DNA of 64,000 nt from Acidobacteriota bacterium (GTDB lineage: Bacteria > Acidobacteriota > Blastocatellia > RBC074), in assembly GCA_016196035.1 (NCBI GenBank), contig JACPYM010000085.1:1-64000 (forward strand), given 5' to 3'. Below the pieces are notes generated by a model, which saw only the letters and a list, made by a program, of their open reading frames with translations, did not search any database and had not been told where the DNA came from. The position numbers and the translations under genes were made by a program. Positions 1 through 9,422 of the stretch are shown piece after piece (positions within the stretch are counted from its first letter, which is position 1; each line of letters begins with the position of its first letter).

Positions 1-93
1 CGGACAGCACAAGCCGTGCGGATGAAGCTGCTGCGCCAACCACAACGTGCAGGCTTCGGCATCTAGGAGATCGTTAAGGGGAAAGTCAATCAT
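1..93 (-). CDS. IS1595-like transposase, N-terminal fragment (runs off window)
   Basis: An open frame starts with ATG at 93 and runs to the window edge, giving 31 residues. It begins [15 protein letters not shown] and continues to LHPHGLCCP. An acidic start, a Cys-containing helix and an LHP-x-GL-x-CP segment are what I know from the zinc-ribbon N-terminus of IS1595/ISXO2-type transposases, where the CP is the first half of the metal knuckle. The rest, including the catalytic DDE domain, lies outside the window. The frame starts inside the truncated amidohydrolase frame on the same strand, which fits an insertion. The family call rests on a short stretch, so IS1 or another zinc-ribbon transposase remains possible. 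Confidence 0.6.
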   Translation of the reverse strand, partial: MIDFPLNDLLDAEACTLWLAQQLHPHGLCCP

Positions 94-137
94 TCCCTAA
101 GCTTACCCCTGGCGATGCAAACTGACTACACATGAGC
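1..137 (-). mobile_element. End of an insertion sequence inside an amidohydrolase gene
   Basis: Amidohydrolase homology stops at about position 137, and about 45 bases later a transposase-like start codon appears on the same strand. The element end probably starts with GGCTCATGTGTAGTCAG read on the minus strand (about 137 down to 121). IS1595-type elements typically begin with GGC, but the other end and the target duplication are outside the window, so the exact boundary is inferred. Confidence 0.5.
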
Positions 138-409
138 CAAAAATGTACGTGCGCGTCGTTGAAGCCGGGCACAACGCGCTTGCCTTTCAAATCAATGACG
201 CGCGTGTTCGCCCCAGCCAGCTTGCGGATTTGCGCGGTCGTGCCGACGGCGACGATGTGATTGCCGAGACAGGCGATGGCTTCGGCTTCGGGCTGCTGCG
301 CGTTACCCGTCCAGATTTTGCCGTTAAGCAAAATCAGATCGGCGCTCAGCGGCGCGAAAAACGGCAGGAAACTAACGAGCAAAAGACACGCGGTTAGATT
401 GCGTCTCAT
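138..409 (-). pseudogene. Amidohydrolase (YtcJ-like), 5' fragment cut by IS
   Basis: The frame begins with a signal peptide ([18 protein letters not shown]), then shows the typical start of an exported YtcJ-type amidohydrolase: [12 protein letters not shown], an AIA...GNHIVAVGT stretch and [13 protein letters not shown], the first metal-binding HxH motif. After this tryptophan the homology ends, and the frame runs 16 unrelated codons into IS sequence to a stop at 86. Family members are usually 500-600 residues, so only about the first sixth is here. The remainder may lie beyond the insertion, left of the window. The product would lack the rest of the barrel and is almost surely inactive. Confidence 0.75.
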
Positions 410-732
410 CGGGTTCTCCGGTTTGTGAGTTGCGTGAATTGAACCTCAAGCGGCGCCGAGGGTAACACAGCTCGCGAGGTTGAACCGTTGTGGCCCCACA
501 CTTCAACGTGCGACAGGCCAACAGACAACTCATTTTGCCAATTGCGAGTGTTTTGTCTGCACGGTTTCCCAGGCAAAACGGCGGCAATTTGTCAGATGAA
601 TGACCGGCTGTATTCCTAAAGCCGCAGCAAAATACACTTGCCGCTAGAACAGTGTAGCAACTCAACGCCGCTTTCAATTCGATGAAATGCGGCTAAACCC
701 ATACTTGACAGTAAACAGAAAGAGGAGGAGCA
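410..732. other. Intergenic stretch, nothing recognised
   Basis: About 320 bases between the start of the truncated amidohydrolase gene and the small membrane protein gene. I see no convincing frame, RNA gene or repeat. Promoters for the two divergent genes should lie here, but I cannot pick a clear pair of boxes. A TTGACA at 705-710 is too close to the next start codon to be its -35 box. Confidence 0.5.
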
Positions 733-975
733 ATGGCACAAAGAAAAATCAAGACCGTTGATGGGCAACGCTTCGAAGATCATTGCGATCGCTTTCAGGA
801 ACGTAATGACTGCATCTTGTACAAGCAAGGGCTCTTTAACACGGTGAAAATCAACAAGCGAAACATTTCTACGGATAACATCCACGGTGCTGCCGGAGAA
901 ATGATGATTCTTGTATTGATGGTGTTGGGTGTATTGATGGCAGGGTTTGTAATTCTGAGTAACTCTGCCAGGTAA
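733..975 (+). CDS. Small protein with a C-terminal membrane anchor
   Basis: The 80-residue frame has a very strong ribosome binding site (AGAGGAGGAG just before ATG), the main reason to call it real. The first 55 residues are charged and soluble (MAQRKIKTVDGQRFEDHCDR). The last 25 form one hydrophobic helix (MMILVLMVLGVLMAGFVIL) ending SNSAR, so it should be a tail-anchored inner-membrane protein with its N-terminus in the cytoplasm. I do not recognise the family. It stands alone between a broken amidohydrolase gene and the oppositely oriented signalling operon. No function can be inferred. Confidence 0.55.
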   Translation: MAQRKIKTVDGQRFEDHCDRFQERNDCILYKQGLFNTVKINKRNISTDNIHGAAGEMMILVLMVLGVLMAGFVILSNSAR

Positions 976-1078
976 CTCCCCGCTAACAACAAACTGGGTA
1001 GTGGCTAAATCGAGTGGGACGGCTTAGCGGTGTAACCATAGCCACTACCCGCGTTTACTCTGGGGAAAGCGCGGGCTT

Positions 1079-2479
1079 TCACCCGATCTCTAACCGGTAC
1101 CCTTTCCCCCGCAAAGTGGTGATGCAGTTGCTGGGCAATCCGCTTTGCTCTAACCGTATTCGCAAACGTTTGATCATAGCGTGCAGCGCGTCATCGGTGG
1201 GACTGTTGCCGCGTTGATATTCGTCAGGGTAGACCACGGCAACAATTTCATCCTTGGTACGTAGGCGGCCAGGCTCTAAACAAAGATACTCCAACAGCAG
1301 CAACTCTTTCCTCGTCAGAGGCGGAACCATTTGTTGCCCGCCCACCCAAACTTCGCCCGCCGTATCAATCCGAATTGGGCCGGCTTGAGTTTTGGTCGAG
1401 TGAGCGGCGCTGGCTTTCTGCGCTGCAATATATTCGGTGAACAGGACGCCGAACGGGCGGGTTATTTGATTTTCCTCTTTAACCAAATGTTTGAGCCGCA
1501 ACCGCCTGCCCGCTTCGGCGTTGCCGGGGGCAGCCTTCCGCTTAATAACGAGGTCACGCAAGACAGTACGCTCATCCTCGCCCAGGCCATCCCAGAGCTT
1601 GCCGCATTCCGTGCGCACATCGTCTACTTGAAGCAGTCCGGCAAGCGCCTGTTCATCGCTTTCCGGCAAGCTCACTTGGCCTTTCACCAGAGCCAAACAA
1701 GCCGCCTTCAACAAACCCGGATGCCCGCCAGTCAAGCCAATCAAACGCTCGCTTGTTTCCACCGGCAAGCCTACGCCATAACGTCCCGCGACACGCTGAA
1801 GTAAGCCGAGCGCATCCTCTCTCTCATAAGGGCCAAGCCCCATAACATTCGCCGAGAACAGTTCATAAAATTCCTCGTGTTCCGCCCCTAAACGCAACTG
1901 CGGCAACTCTTCACGCGTGAACACCAGATACGAGACACGATATTTGTGCTCATCGCGCAGCGCACGCAGATGAACGAAGAAGTGCGGATTGAACGTCTGA
2001 TAGGCTTCATCGAATTGATCGAAGAGGCAAACCAAATGCAGGTCGGGATCGGAGCCAAGCACCGCGCTTACCGCGTGCCCAAAAACACGCCGGCAGGCTG
2101 CCGCGTCAGCGGATTGCTGAATGAACTGCGTAATACCAGCCACGTAATCAATAACATCCTGCTCAATCACCTGCTGCTCACACTCAACCAAGAGCCGTTC
2201 GGAGAGCAATTCATACGCGGCGCGCTCGGACAACTCAGACAACGCGTGCGAATCTGCGGCAAGGAAAAGGTAGCGCTGCAAGGCATCGCTCAAATAGTGT
2301 TGCCGCACAGCCGGCGTCAGCAAATGGCGAAACAAATTGCTCTTGGCCATACCGCTAACACCAATCAGCGAACAGGAATCACCCGCACGCACACACCGGA
2401 CGACCTGTTCGACCAGCGGTTGGCGGTAAGTTAGCGGATGCGTTTTCAGATTGGCGGCTTGTGTGTTTACGTTGAACAT
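1079..2479 (-). CDS. STAND-like AAA ATPase with C-terminal OmpR-type winged helix
   Basis: The 466-residue protein has a P-loop at residues 40-47 (GVSGMAKS) and a Walker B-like block near 148-158 (LVCLFDQFDEA). A leucine-rich helical arm with GLTGGHPGLLKAAC follows, as in STAND/AAA_16 ATPases. Residues about 371-466 form a winged-helix domain of the OmpR/PhoB C-terminal type, from the hairpin VWVGGQQMVPPLTRKE through the recognition helix to RGKGYRLEIG. It is the last gene of a four-gene minus-strand operon, 11 bases after the TIR gene. By analogy with STAND regulators it may be an ATP-gated switch that binds DNA when activated. There is no receiver domain, so the link to its kinase neighbours is by context only. 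Confidence 0.85.
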   Translation of the reverse strand: MFNVNTQAANLKTHPLTYRQPLVEQVVRCVRAGDSCSLIGVSGMAKSNLFRHLLTPAVRQHYLSDALQRYLFLAADSHALSELSERAAYELLSERLLVECEQQVIEQDVIDYVAGITQFIQQSADAAACRRVFGHAVSAVLGSDPDLHLVCLFDQFDEAYQTFNPHFFVHLRALRDEHKYRVSYLVFTREELPQLRLGAEHEEFYELFSANVMGLGPYEREDALGLLQRVAGRYGVGLPVETSERLIGLTGGHPGLLKAACLALVKGQVSLPESDEQALAGLLQVDDVRTECGKLWDGLGEDERTVLRDLVIKRKAAPGNAEAGRRLRLKHLVKEENQITRPFGVLFTEYIAAQKASAAHSTKTQAGPIRIDTAGEVWVGGQQMVPPLTRKELLLLEYLCLEPGRLRTKDEIVAVVYPDEYQRGNSPTDDALHAMIKRLRIRLEQSGLPSNCITTLRGKGYRLEIG

Positions 2480-2490
2480 ACCTGACCTTG

Positions 2491-4632
2491 TTATTGTTGT
2501 TGCCGACGTCTTTTCGACTCCGCAATGGCCTTCAAAAGTTGCGGCCAGCCATCCTCCTGATAGAGCTGGATGGCATGATACTTCGCTAAACGCTCTGGCA
2601 AATCACATTCTTCCAACATAACAGGAATGATGAAGATGTCGCGCGGCAACATCTCTTGAACTTTGTCGACCGCTTGATTGGCCTCTCGTTGAAAAAAGCC
2701 GCGTTTTCCAACCGAGTTTTTTGAAAGACATGAAATGAAAATCGCAGAGTTTTCAATCGCCAGTTTAATACTGCCATTCCAATCCTCTCCCCCAACAAGC
2801 TCCTTATGATCTATCCAAGGCTCATGCCCTGCATCTGATAGTTGTTGATACAACCTATCAACTTTATCCCTGTCTTCACTGGCGTAGCTAAGAAAGATTT
2901 TCTTTTTCGCTTCAGAAGGTGAATTCGCCTTACGCGCGGCGGTCTGTAGCCGTTCGCAGATCATCGCTGCTGAAAGGAGCGCGTGGTATTGCGCAATACT
3001 TTCAGAGGGTTTCGCGCTATCGGCTGAAGTGAAACCTATCATCCGTTTGAGTGCTAAGAAGAGCAGGGCGATGTGATATTCATGCACTTTCTCGACATCG
3101 GTGAGTTGGCAGGCCAGTGAGCGCAAATGCTGAATGGTCTCGAGTGCGCGGGTTTGCACTGGTGTGGGATGTTTGAGCAACCCTACAATCGGCTCCCGCA
3201 ATGATTTCGGCGTGAGCAACGCTTCCTCAAGATCGTAACGCTCTCGTAGGCTGTTAGATTGCAGTAAAGTAAATTTGATGTCGCTCTCCAGTTCAGCGAA
3301 ATCACGCAGAATATGCCCCCAGCCTGTCTTATAAAAATCTATCAACCAGATACGTTCTGCATCGCCAACCACGATGTTGCCACTGTGTAAATCGCCGTGC
3401 GTAATAGCAACCTGAGCAGGCGGAGGGAAGAAATCGCGCCTAGCCTTGCTACTATGCTCTTCCAGAGCAAACAAAACAGGGTTGGGAAGTATAATTTGTT
3501 GCCTGTCGGCGATTTGAACCTGTAAGTGGCCATCCTTTAGTAAAAACATCGATGAATTGCCTAGTGTTTGCTGCTGCGCTAGCTGGCCGAATTGATTTTT
3601 TAATTCGGCCACATGCGGCTCATCTAAAAGGTTGAGATAGCCACGATACAAACGATCTAATGGCTCTCGCTCATTTTTTGCGAGCCTCCGCTTGCCGCCA
3701 TACCAGTTTTTGCAACTCACTTGAAAAAGATAGCTAACCACCTTCTTGATTTGCTCAACGCTCACTATCTCATCATTGTAGTAATCGAGAAAAGCCCTTA
3801 CCGAAGGAGCCTCCTTGCCAACAAATGAATAAGCAATGGCCCCCATCTCACGTGACCAAACCGGACCAAGTTCCAGTCTTGCGCGGCGCTCTACGTGTGG
3901 TTCTACAAATTCCTGATAGTTCAATTGTTCTAGGCTGATACTCTCTCGCGGGCCGAACTTGACTGCAAAGCTTGTGCCTGGAACGTTGTTTCGATCCTGC
4001 TGAGCTAAAGCGACTGTACAATGCCCATGCCCAGGAATTGCACGCAAGAAATTGACTTTGCTGGCCTTAGAAAAGAGGCGACAAGTCAAATCTCTCAGGA
4101 CACGCTCTGCTTTCTGCTTGGCTTCACCTTCGCGGTTCCGAAACATCTTTAACTGATCAACCAAAGTTGACCAGGAGAATCCCTTTTCGCGAGTTATCTC
4201 AGGATGGGAACCAAAACCAAGGCGCGTTTGAAAAGCCTGTTGAATCGCATCCAGAACTTTCTCCGGGCCATCGCCCTTACGGACAAAACGCACCGCTAGC
4301 GAGTCACCCCGTTCGTTTGGCTCAAGCATCTCGCAAATAGCCTTCTCTGCTGCTTCTGGATTGGGGAATGGTTGCCCTGTGAGAATAATCTTGATAATTG
4401 AATGATCGAGCCTTTTGGCAAGCCGCAAGCCGCTGTCATCACTCTCGTCGCTGTCATCTCGGAGTCGAATATCAATTACAGCCACATGAATAACCTCTTC
4501 CTCACAATACCTCTCAGCCTGTTCTTCGTTTTCAGCAGTTAGTACCATATAACCTTGGGCTTCCAGGTAATCTCTGTTAGAGGCAAGAACATTGGGCTTA
4601 TTATCAATAATTAAAACTACTGGTTCACACAT
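2491..4632 (-). CDS. Receiver domain - APH-like kinase fold - TIR domain fusion
   Basis: The 713-residue protein starts with a receiver domain (residues 1-130; phospho-acceptor D54 in AVIDIRL; TG at 85-86 in ILTGQPF). Residues about 190-450 form an aminoglycoside-phosphotransferase/kinase-like fold with a possible ATP-binding Lys (FAVKF, K225), a catalytic loop HGDLHSGN (412-419) and a metal-binding D432 in LIDFYKTG. This resembles the APH-like ternary-complex-associated domain (TCAD9) described in bacterial conflict systems. Residues about 576-713 are a TIR domain (KIFLSYASED; KRGFFQRE with the likely catalytic Glu at about 650). The gene has a GGGGAG ribosome site and follows the GAF kinase by 12 bases. 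GC is visibly lower than in flanking genes. TIR domains often hydrolyse or cyclise NAD+, but activity here is inferred. Confidence 0.85.
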   Translation of the reverse strand: MCEPVVLIIDNKPNVLASNRDYLEAQGYMVLTAENEEQAERYCEEEVIHVAVIDIRLRDDSDESDDSGLRLAKRLDHSIIKIILTGQPFPNPEAAEKAICEMLEPNERGDSLAVRFVRKGDGPEKVLDAIQQAFQTRLGFGSHPEITREKGFSWSTLVDQLKMFRNREGEAKQKAERVLRDLTCRLFSKASKVNFLRAIPGHGHCTVALAQQDRNNVPGTSFAVKFGPRESISLEQLNYQEFVEPHVERRARLELGPVWSREMGAIAYSFVGKEAPSVRAFLDYYNDEIVSVEQIKKVVSYLFQVSCKNWYGGKRRLAKNEREPLDRLYRGYLNLLDEPHVAELKNQFGQLAQQQTLGNSSMFLLKDGHLQVQIADRQQIILPNPVLFALEEHSSKARRDFFPPPAQVAITHGDLHSGNIVVGDAERIWLIDFYKTGWGHILRDFAELESDIKFTLLQSNSLRERYDLEEALLTPKSLREPIVGLLKHPTPVQTRALETIQHLRSLACQLTDVEKVHEYHIALLFLALKRMIGFTSADSAKPSESIAQYHALLSAAMICERLQTAARKANSPSEAKKKIFLSYASEDRDKVDRLYQQLSDAGHEPWIDHKELVGGEDWNGSIKLAIENSAIFISCLSKNSVGKRGFFQREANQAVDKVQEMLPRDIFIIPVMLEECDLPERLAKYHAIQLYQEDGWPQLLKAIAESKRRRQQQ

Positions 4633-4644
4633 ATCAGTCTCCCC

Positions 4645-7600
4645 TCAGTTGGCGATATCGGCTAGCGGCAAATGAAAGATGAAAGTAGTACCGCTAGCAT
4701 CTGAGTGATGCAACCTAATGTCACCGCCGCAAGCGAACAGGTAGATACGAGTGAGCAATAGGCCCATCCCGCTGCCAGCCTGATGAGCGCTGGGCACACG
4801 GCGAATGAAGAGTTGCTCTTGAATCTCAACAGGAATTCCACTCCCGGTATCTGCGACCTTGATGTAGGCACGCGCTGCAGCGACATAGCCCGAAAATGAA
4901 AGTTGCCCACCTTTCGGCATAGCCTTGATCGCATTTTGAATCAAATGATCGGCGACCTTCTGCAAAAGCTCTTCGTTGGCGAACACAGGCGGCATGCTAT
5001 CCAGTTGAATAGCGATCTCTATGTGTTTCTGTTGCAGATCACTTTCACGGCGTTTCCTTGCATCCCGCAAAATGTGCGCCAGCACAATCGGTTGTTTTTC
5101 GGTAGAGTCAGTAGGCATGCCTGGAATCAAGGTAGCAACCTTTTCAGCCGTCTGCTTGATGCGTTCGACAATTTCCGTAACTTTTGGGCTGAGATTGGAG
5201 GCGCAAGCAAGAAGTTTCAAGCTTTGGGCGTCTGCTCGAAGACTATAAGTCTCGTTTGCCGCATCGTGTGCCCAAGCTGACATCGCAGCAAGAGAAACGG
5301 CGGCATCGCTGGCCGATTCAAACCGCTCAAACTGGCGAGCGGTTTGAATGGCAATCCCCGCTTGTTGAGCGAAGATATTCATCCAAGTCAATTCTGACTG
5401 AGTAAACACATGGCGCGATAAAAAATTGACGAACATTACTCCAACTGGCTCGTCGCCAACTAGCAAAGGGACGCCGGCCGCCGAGGCAATGCCTTCACGC
5501 CGCACAAAACCATGATCAAGTACATCATCCCCTAACACATCATCCGCTGAGTGAAGTCGTCGCAAGTTAAGAACCCTGTAGATAGCAGATGCCGAGAGAT
5601 TTGGGCTAATCCAAATTTTCTCAGGCTCCCGAAGAAATCCTGCGTAGACAGGCTGTTCATCAATAACTCCAGTGTTTGGGTTATAGGGGTAAATGATTGC
5701 AATATCTGATCCAATGCCCCCATTCTTATCTACTGCTCCATCAACAACCCTCTTCAGCGTAGCTTCCAAATCGAAGCGTTGCTTGATGTCTTGAACATTG
5801 CCTAACAGATTCAAGCTTTGGGCATTTTTGTACGCCATGGCATTGGCTATAGCAGAGACAACTTCGTTAGCGAAAGCTATGCACAGGTTTTGTTGCTCCT
5901 TGTTATAAGCATCTAGCTGTTTACTATCAACCGCAAGCAAACCAATCAGCACTTTGCCGTACAGAAGCGGAACACCAAGCCAAGTACGTATGTGTTCAGT
6001 ATGATATTCTTCCGCCTGCTGCCAAAAATGAGAATAACTCGACCGTAAAACATCAGGAATAAACAAGGGCATTTGTGTATTTACGATATCAAAATCTGGG
6101 AATTGCGGATTGATGGGGAAAGATAACTGCATCACTTCACGCTTGGCCTCGCCTTCGAATCCATCACACGCAACAACCTTAAACACATCGCCAACTTTGA
6201 GTTGAATCGAAGCCGAATCATAAGGTAATAGCTTCTGCAATTGAACCAACACTTTTTCGAGGACATCATCAAGCACCAAAGTCGAATTGACGACCCTCGA
6301 AACCTCTTGCAAACGGCGTAAAGCTCTAGTTTTCCGGCGTAGAGCTGTAGTTTTCTTGGTGACCTGATCGTAAAGCTGAGCGTTTTTAATCGCAATCGCA
6401 ATTGCCGCAGCCGTCTGAGTAAGAATGCGGAGATCGCGATCATCGAAAGCATCCAAATTTGCGCTTTCAATGTTTAGCACGCCGAATGTTTTGTCACGGT
6501 AAATAAGCGGGGCCGCAATCTCGGAGCGGCTTCCTTCGGCGCTCTTGATATAGAGAGGCTCTTTACTAACATCTGGAACGATTTTTGGTTGGCCGGTTCT
6601 GGCAACTAATGCAGTCACTCCAGCCGTTTCATCGTTGATTTTAATCCTACGAGTACGGATGACATCCTCTGGATATTGGTTAGCGCGCTCAATATACAAC
6701 TCGTTCGTGCGTTGATTTTCTAAGAGCACAGCGCAAGTCGTATACCCGAACCGCTGGCGGAGGTTTTCTAGGATGGTATCAAGCAACTGATCATACTTCA
6801 GCACTGAGACGAGCGTCTGCGCCATCTCGCCCGTAGCGTCGCGCTCTTGTAAAAGCTGCTCGTTCTTTTTCAAAATCCGGGCCTTTTCAATCTCAGCACC
6901 TGCCAGCCTGCCTATGCGAGCAAGCAGTTCTGAATCCGACGTCGTAAATGTTCGACCATCGCTGGCGTCATGTATGACTAAAACCCCCAGCACATTAGAA
7001 CCAGAAACAATTGGCACACCAACAACAGCCTGAAGTTGATAATCCTCGAAATCTGGCAGCCGATTTTGCCATTCACTGTAATTGGAAACGGTAAATGGTT
7101 CCAAGCTGGTTAAAACCTCTCCAACCAAGCCCTCATAACGGCTCAATCGTTTGCCCTCCATTGCTCTCGAACTTACATCAGTAGCAGCTACTTCCAATTG
7201 CGTTTCATCCTCATCAACCAACAAATAAACAGCTCCGCTAGTTGCGCGAAGAAACCCAGCAGCACGATCGGCCACAGCATGCAAAAATTCTTTGAAATCT
7301 GAGATTTCAGCCAAGCTAGATATCCCATGCGAAATTCGTGTCTTCTCTATTTCTGCCCCAGCTAACTTACCAACGCGCACAAGAAGTCCTTGCTCTACCC
7401 CATTGAATTCACGTCCTTCTTGCCGATCATGCACAACTAAGACACCTAATAACCGAGAGCCGGAAATGATAGGCACACCTACAACTGCCGTAAGATGGAG
7501 GTCGTCCAAAACTGTCAATCGTTGCTCCCATTCCCAATAATTGGGAACAGCCACTCGGCGTTCTAAACGTAACACTTCCCCCAATAAACCTTTGTGGCTC

Positions 7601-9231
7601 TGAAGTAACTTACCTTCCTCAAACGCCAGGATACCCGTCACACCAGCCACTTCGACTTGTTCGCCATCTTTGGTTAACAGGTAAACGGCCCCGCCAACTG
7701 CGTGGAGAAACTTGGCCGCACGCTCAGCCACAAAACGGCATAAATTTTTGTAGTCGTTGAACTCAGCCATTTCAGCAGCCATTTGATTGAGTTCATATAA
7801 CTGCAACACTAAGGCCTTCTCTTCTTGTTGCAGCCTCTCTTTCTCAACTGCAATGGCTACCTGATCCGCCAGCACTTGCAGTAACCTCCATTGCTCTTTA
7901 GCGAGCACGACTTGATTCTTACTGCCAAGAGTGACAATCCCGTGTAACTTCCTATTACTTCGCAATGGGAGAATTGCAAAGAACTTGAGATCCTTTCGCA
8001 CCAAGGCTCGACTCAACCCTGAGTGTTGCGCCAGGTCATCAAAGATGATTGGTTCATTGGCATTGAAAACCCCATCACGTATTGCTTTCGGTAAATCTGC
8101 CAATGACTTCTCTACTCTCTTCCCCAAGCCACGTTCTATATCAAAGCTCAGGGTTTGCAAACGATCATCAAAAAAACCAATCGTACATGTGTCCAGTTCA
8201 AGTAACTTGTAAAGATCGTCCACAACTATGTTAAGCACCCGATCAAGGTTGTCTTCTTGGCGAGTAGCGGTAAGCGTTTCATAGAGATGGGAGAGAATTC
8301 TCAAACTCTGCTCTTGTTGTTCATGGAAGAGGGCATTCTCAACAGCCAGGGCAATATGACTAGCGACAGTTTGTAGCAATTCATAGTGATCTTGGGTAAA
8401 GGCATCTTGCTGGTCGCTCTGCGCGCAAATTGCACCAATAACCCGGCCACCGCTGATAAGCTGGATTCCAATCAATGCCCGACTTGGCGGATATATCAAA
8501 TTGATTCGCTGAATCAGCGACTGTCTTTCGGCTGCATCTAAATCATTGTGAAACTGCGATCCGTTTTTGATGATGTGCCCCGTTAATCCCCATTGTTGTT
8601 TATCGCTCAAAGGGCGCGGCTCCAATTTAATTCCTTCTTTCCGGCTACCAAACACCCAGAGGAAACGAAACTCGTCACGGGGCTCGTCATAGATAGAGAT
8701 ATGCAAAAGATCAAGATTCGGAATTAGTTTGGCCGTGCGCTCACAAATCTGCCGGGCAATTTCCTCAGGGTTGAGACTCCGCGTAGCGGCCTGGCTCACA
8801 TCCAGAATCTTTTCCAGCAAGTCGCGCTCTCGCTCAACGGCCTTCAACCTCCGCCGCTCTGCCGCAGCGCGGATGTATACAATCAGTTCTTCATCACGCA
8901 ATGGTTTGAGGACGTAATTGCAAGCCCCCTCCCGCATCGCCCGCAAACCATCATCCACATCTCCAAAGCCAGTAATAATAATTACCTCGACACCGGGGTG
9001 AGATGATTGAATACTCTTCATCACCTCAATTCCATCCCGCCCCGGCCCAAGCCGCATATCTATCAGCGCGACGTCATAATCACCCTGTGCAGCCGCCACG
9101 CAGGCCAACGCTTCGTCACCATCGCCCGCGCAATCAACTGCAAATTGGTAAGTGCGGCGAAGTTTTTCGGCCAGCCACTCGCGCGCATCAACTTGATTGT
9201 CAACAAACAGGATGCGGATCGGATTAGTCAT
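4645..9231 (-). CDS. Hybrid sensor histidine kinase, REC plus seven GAF domains
   Basis: The 1528-residue cytoplasmic protein has an N-terminal receiver domain (D58 in ALIDMRL). Seven GAF-like domains follow at roughly 140-300, 310-470, 480-640, 650-815, 830-980, 1000-1150 and 1155-1320, each preceded by a helical linker. The third and fourth are close internal duplicates (both contain GLLGEVL or GLVGEVL and VVGVPI.SG..LGVLV). A short histidine-bearing dimerisation region (AWAHDAANETYSL) and an HATPase domain (N box DHLIQNAIKAM, DTGSGIP, GSGMGLLLTRIY) end the protein. No membrane segment is seen. Its ATG overlaps the stop codon of the restored upstream kinase frame (ATGA), indicating coupling. 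GC is lower than in the flanking genes, a sign of possible transfer. Confidence 0.9.
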   Translation of the reverse strand: MTNPIRILFVDNQVDAREWLAEKLRRTYQFAVDCAGDGDEALACVAAAQGDYDVALIDMRLGPGRDGIEVMKSIQSSHPGVEVIIITGFGDVDDGLRAMREGACNYVLKPLRDEELIVYIRAAAERRRLKAVERERDLLEKILDVSQAATRSLNPEEIARQICERTAKLIPNLDLLHISIYDEPRDEFRFLWVFGSRKEGIKLEPRPLSDKQQWGLTGHIIKNGSQFHNDLDAAERQSLIQRINLIYPPSRALIGIQLISGGRVIGAICAQSDQQDAFTQDHYELLQTVASHIALAVENALFHEQQEQSLRILSHLYETLTATRQEDNLDRVLNIVVDDLYKLLELDTCTIGFFDDRLQTLSFDIERGLGKRVEKSLADLPKAIRDGVFNANEPIIFDDLAQHSGLSRALVRKDLKFFAILPLRSNRKLHGIVTLGSKNQVVLAKEQWRLLQVLADQVAIAVEKERLQQEEKALVLQLYELNQMAAEMAEFNDYKNLCRFVAERAAKFLHAVGGAVYLLTKDGEQVEVAGVTGILAFEEGKLLQSHKGLLGEVLRLERRVAVPNYWEWEQRLTVLDDLHLTAVVGVPIISGSRLLGVLVVHDRQEGREFNGVEQGLLVRVGKLAGAEIEKTRISHGISSLAEISDFKEFLHAVADRAAGFLRATSGAVYLLVDEDETQLEVAATDVSSRAMEGKRLSRYEGLVGEVLTSLEPFTVSNYSEWQNRLPDFEDYQLQAVVGVPIVSGSNVLGVLVIHDASDGRTFTTSDSELLARIGRLAGAEIEKARILKKNEQLLQERDATGEMAQTLVSVLKYDQLLDTILENLRQRFGYTTCAVLLENQRTNELYIERANQYPEDVIRTRRIKINDETAGVTALVARTGQPKIVPDVSKEPLYIKSAEGSRSEIAAPLIYRDKTFGVLNIESANLDAFDDRDLRILTQTAAAIAIAIKNAQLYDQVTKKTTALRRKTRALRRLQEVSRVVNSTLVLDDVLEKVLVQLQKLLPYDSASIQLKVGDVFKVVACDGFEGEAKREVMQLSFPINPQFPDFDIVNTQMPLFIPDVLRSSYSHFWQQAEEYHTEHIRTWLGVPLLYGKVLIGLLAVDSKQLDAYNKEQQNLCIAFANEVVSAIANAMAYKNAQSLNLLGNVQDIKQRFDLEATLKRVVDGAVDKNGGIGSDIAIIYPYNPNTGVIDEQPVYAGFLREPEKIWISPNLSASAIYRVLNLRRLHSADDVLGDDVLDHGFVRREGIASAAGVPLLVGDEPVGVMFVNFLSRHVFTQSELTWMNIFAQQAGIAIQTARQFERFESASDAAVSLAAMSAWAHDAANETYSLRADAQSLKLLACASNLSPKVTEIVERIKQTAEKVATLIPGMPTDSTEKQPIVLAHILRDARKRRESDLQQKHIEIAIQLDSMPPVFANEELLQKVADHLIQNAIKAMPKGGQLSFSGYVAAARAYIKVADTGSGIPVEIQEQLFIRRVPSAHQAGSGMGLLLTRIYLFACGGDIRLHHSDASGTTFIFHLPLADIAN

Positions 9232-9422
9232 ACTGTGGCTCCTTCCATACTGGGTAAGACGAGCGGTAACTCGATGAGAAAGATTGTGCCAACCGTCATC
9301 ACGCTTTCTTCCACGCTGATTCTGCCACCCATGGATTCGACCAGCCCGCGCGTGATGAAAAGACCGAAGCCATTCCCTTCACTCCGGGTCGAGAAACCCA
9401 GCTCGAAGATGCATTCCAGATG
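9228..9422 (-). pseudogene. Cut-off C-terminal part of the HATPase domain of the S1 kinase
   Basis: Reading on in frame past TAG gives HLECIFELGFSTRSEGNG, then FGLFITRGLVESMGGRIS and further, to a TGA at 9228-9230. This is the expected rest of an HATPase domain (F box, G2 box GNGFGLF, final strand TIFLIELPL). The TGA overlaps the ATG of the next gene, so the ancestral frame ended exactly here. The usual residue after GI-x-Q is Glu, so one change GAG to TAG explains the interruption. Full length would be about 783 residues. A sequencing error, a recent nonsense mutation or readthrough can each explain it. Confidence 0.85.

Noticed and set aside
372-677. Minus-strand frame of 101 residues upstream of the amidohydrolase
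   Set aside because: No ribosome site, unusual composition rich in Arg and Cys, and it covers the likely promoter region of the amidohydrolase.
705-710. TTGACA as the -35 box of the small membrane protein gene
   Set aside because: It is only about 20 bases from the start codon, leaving no room for a -10 box before the ribosome site.
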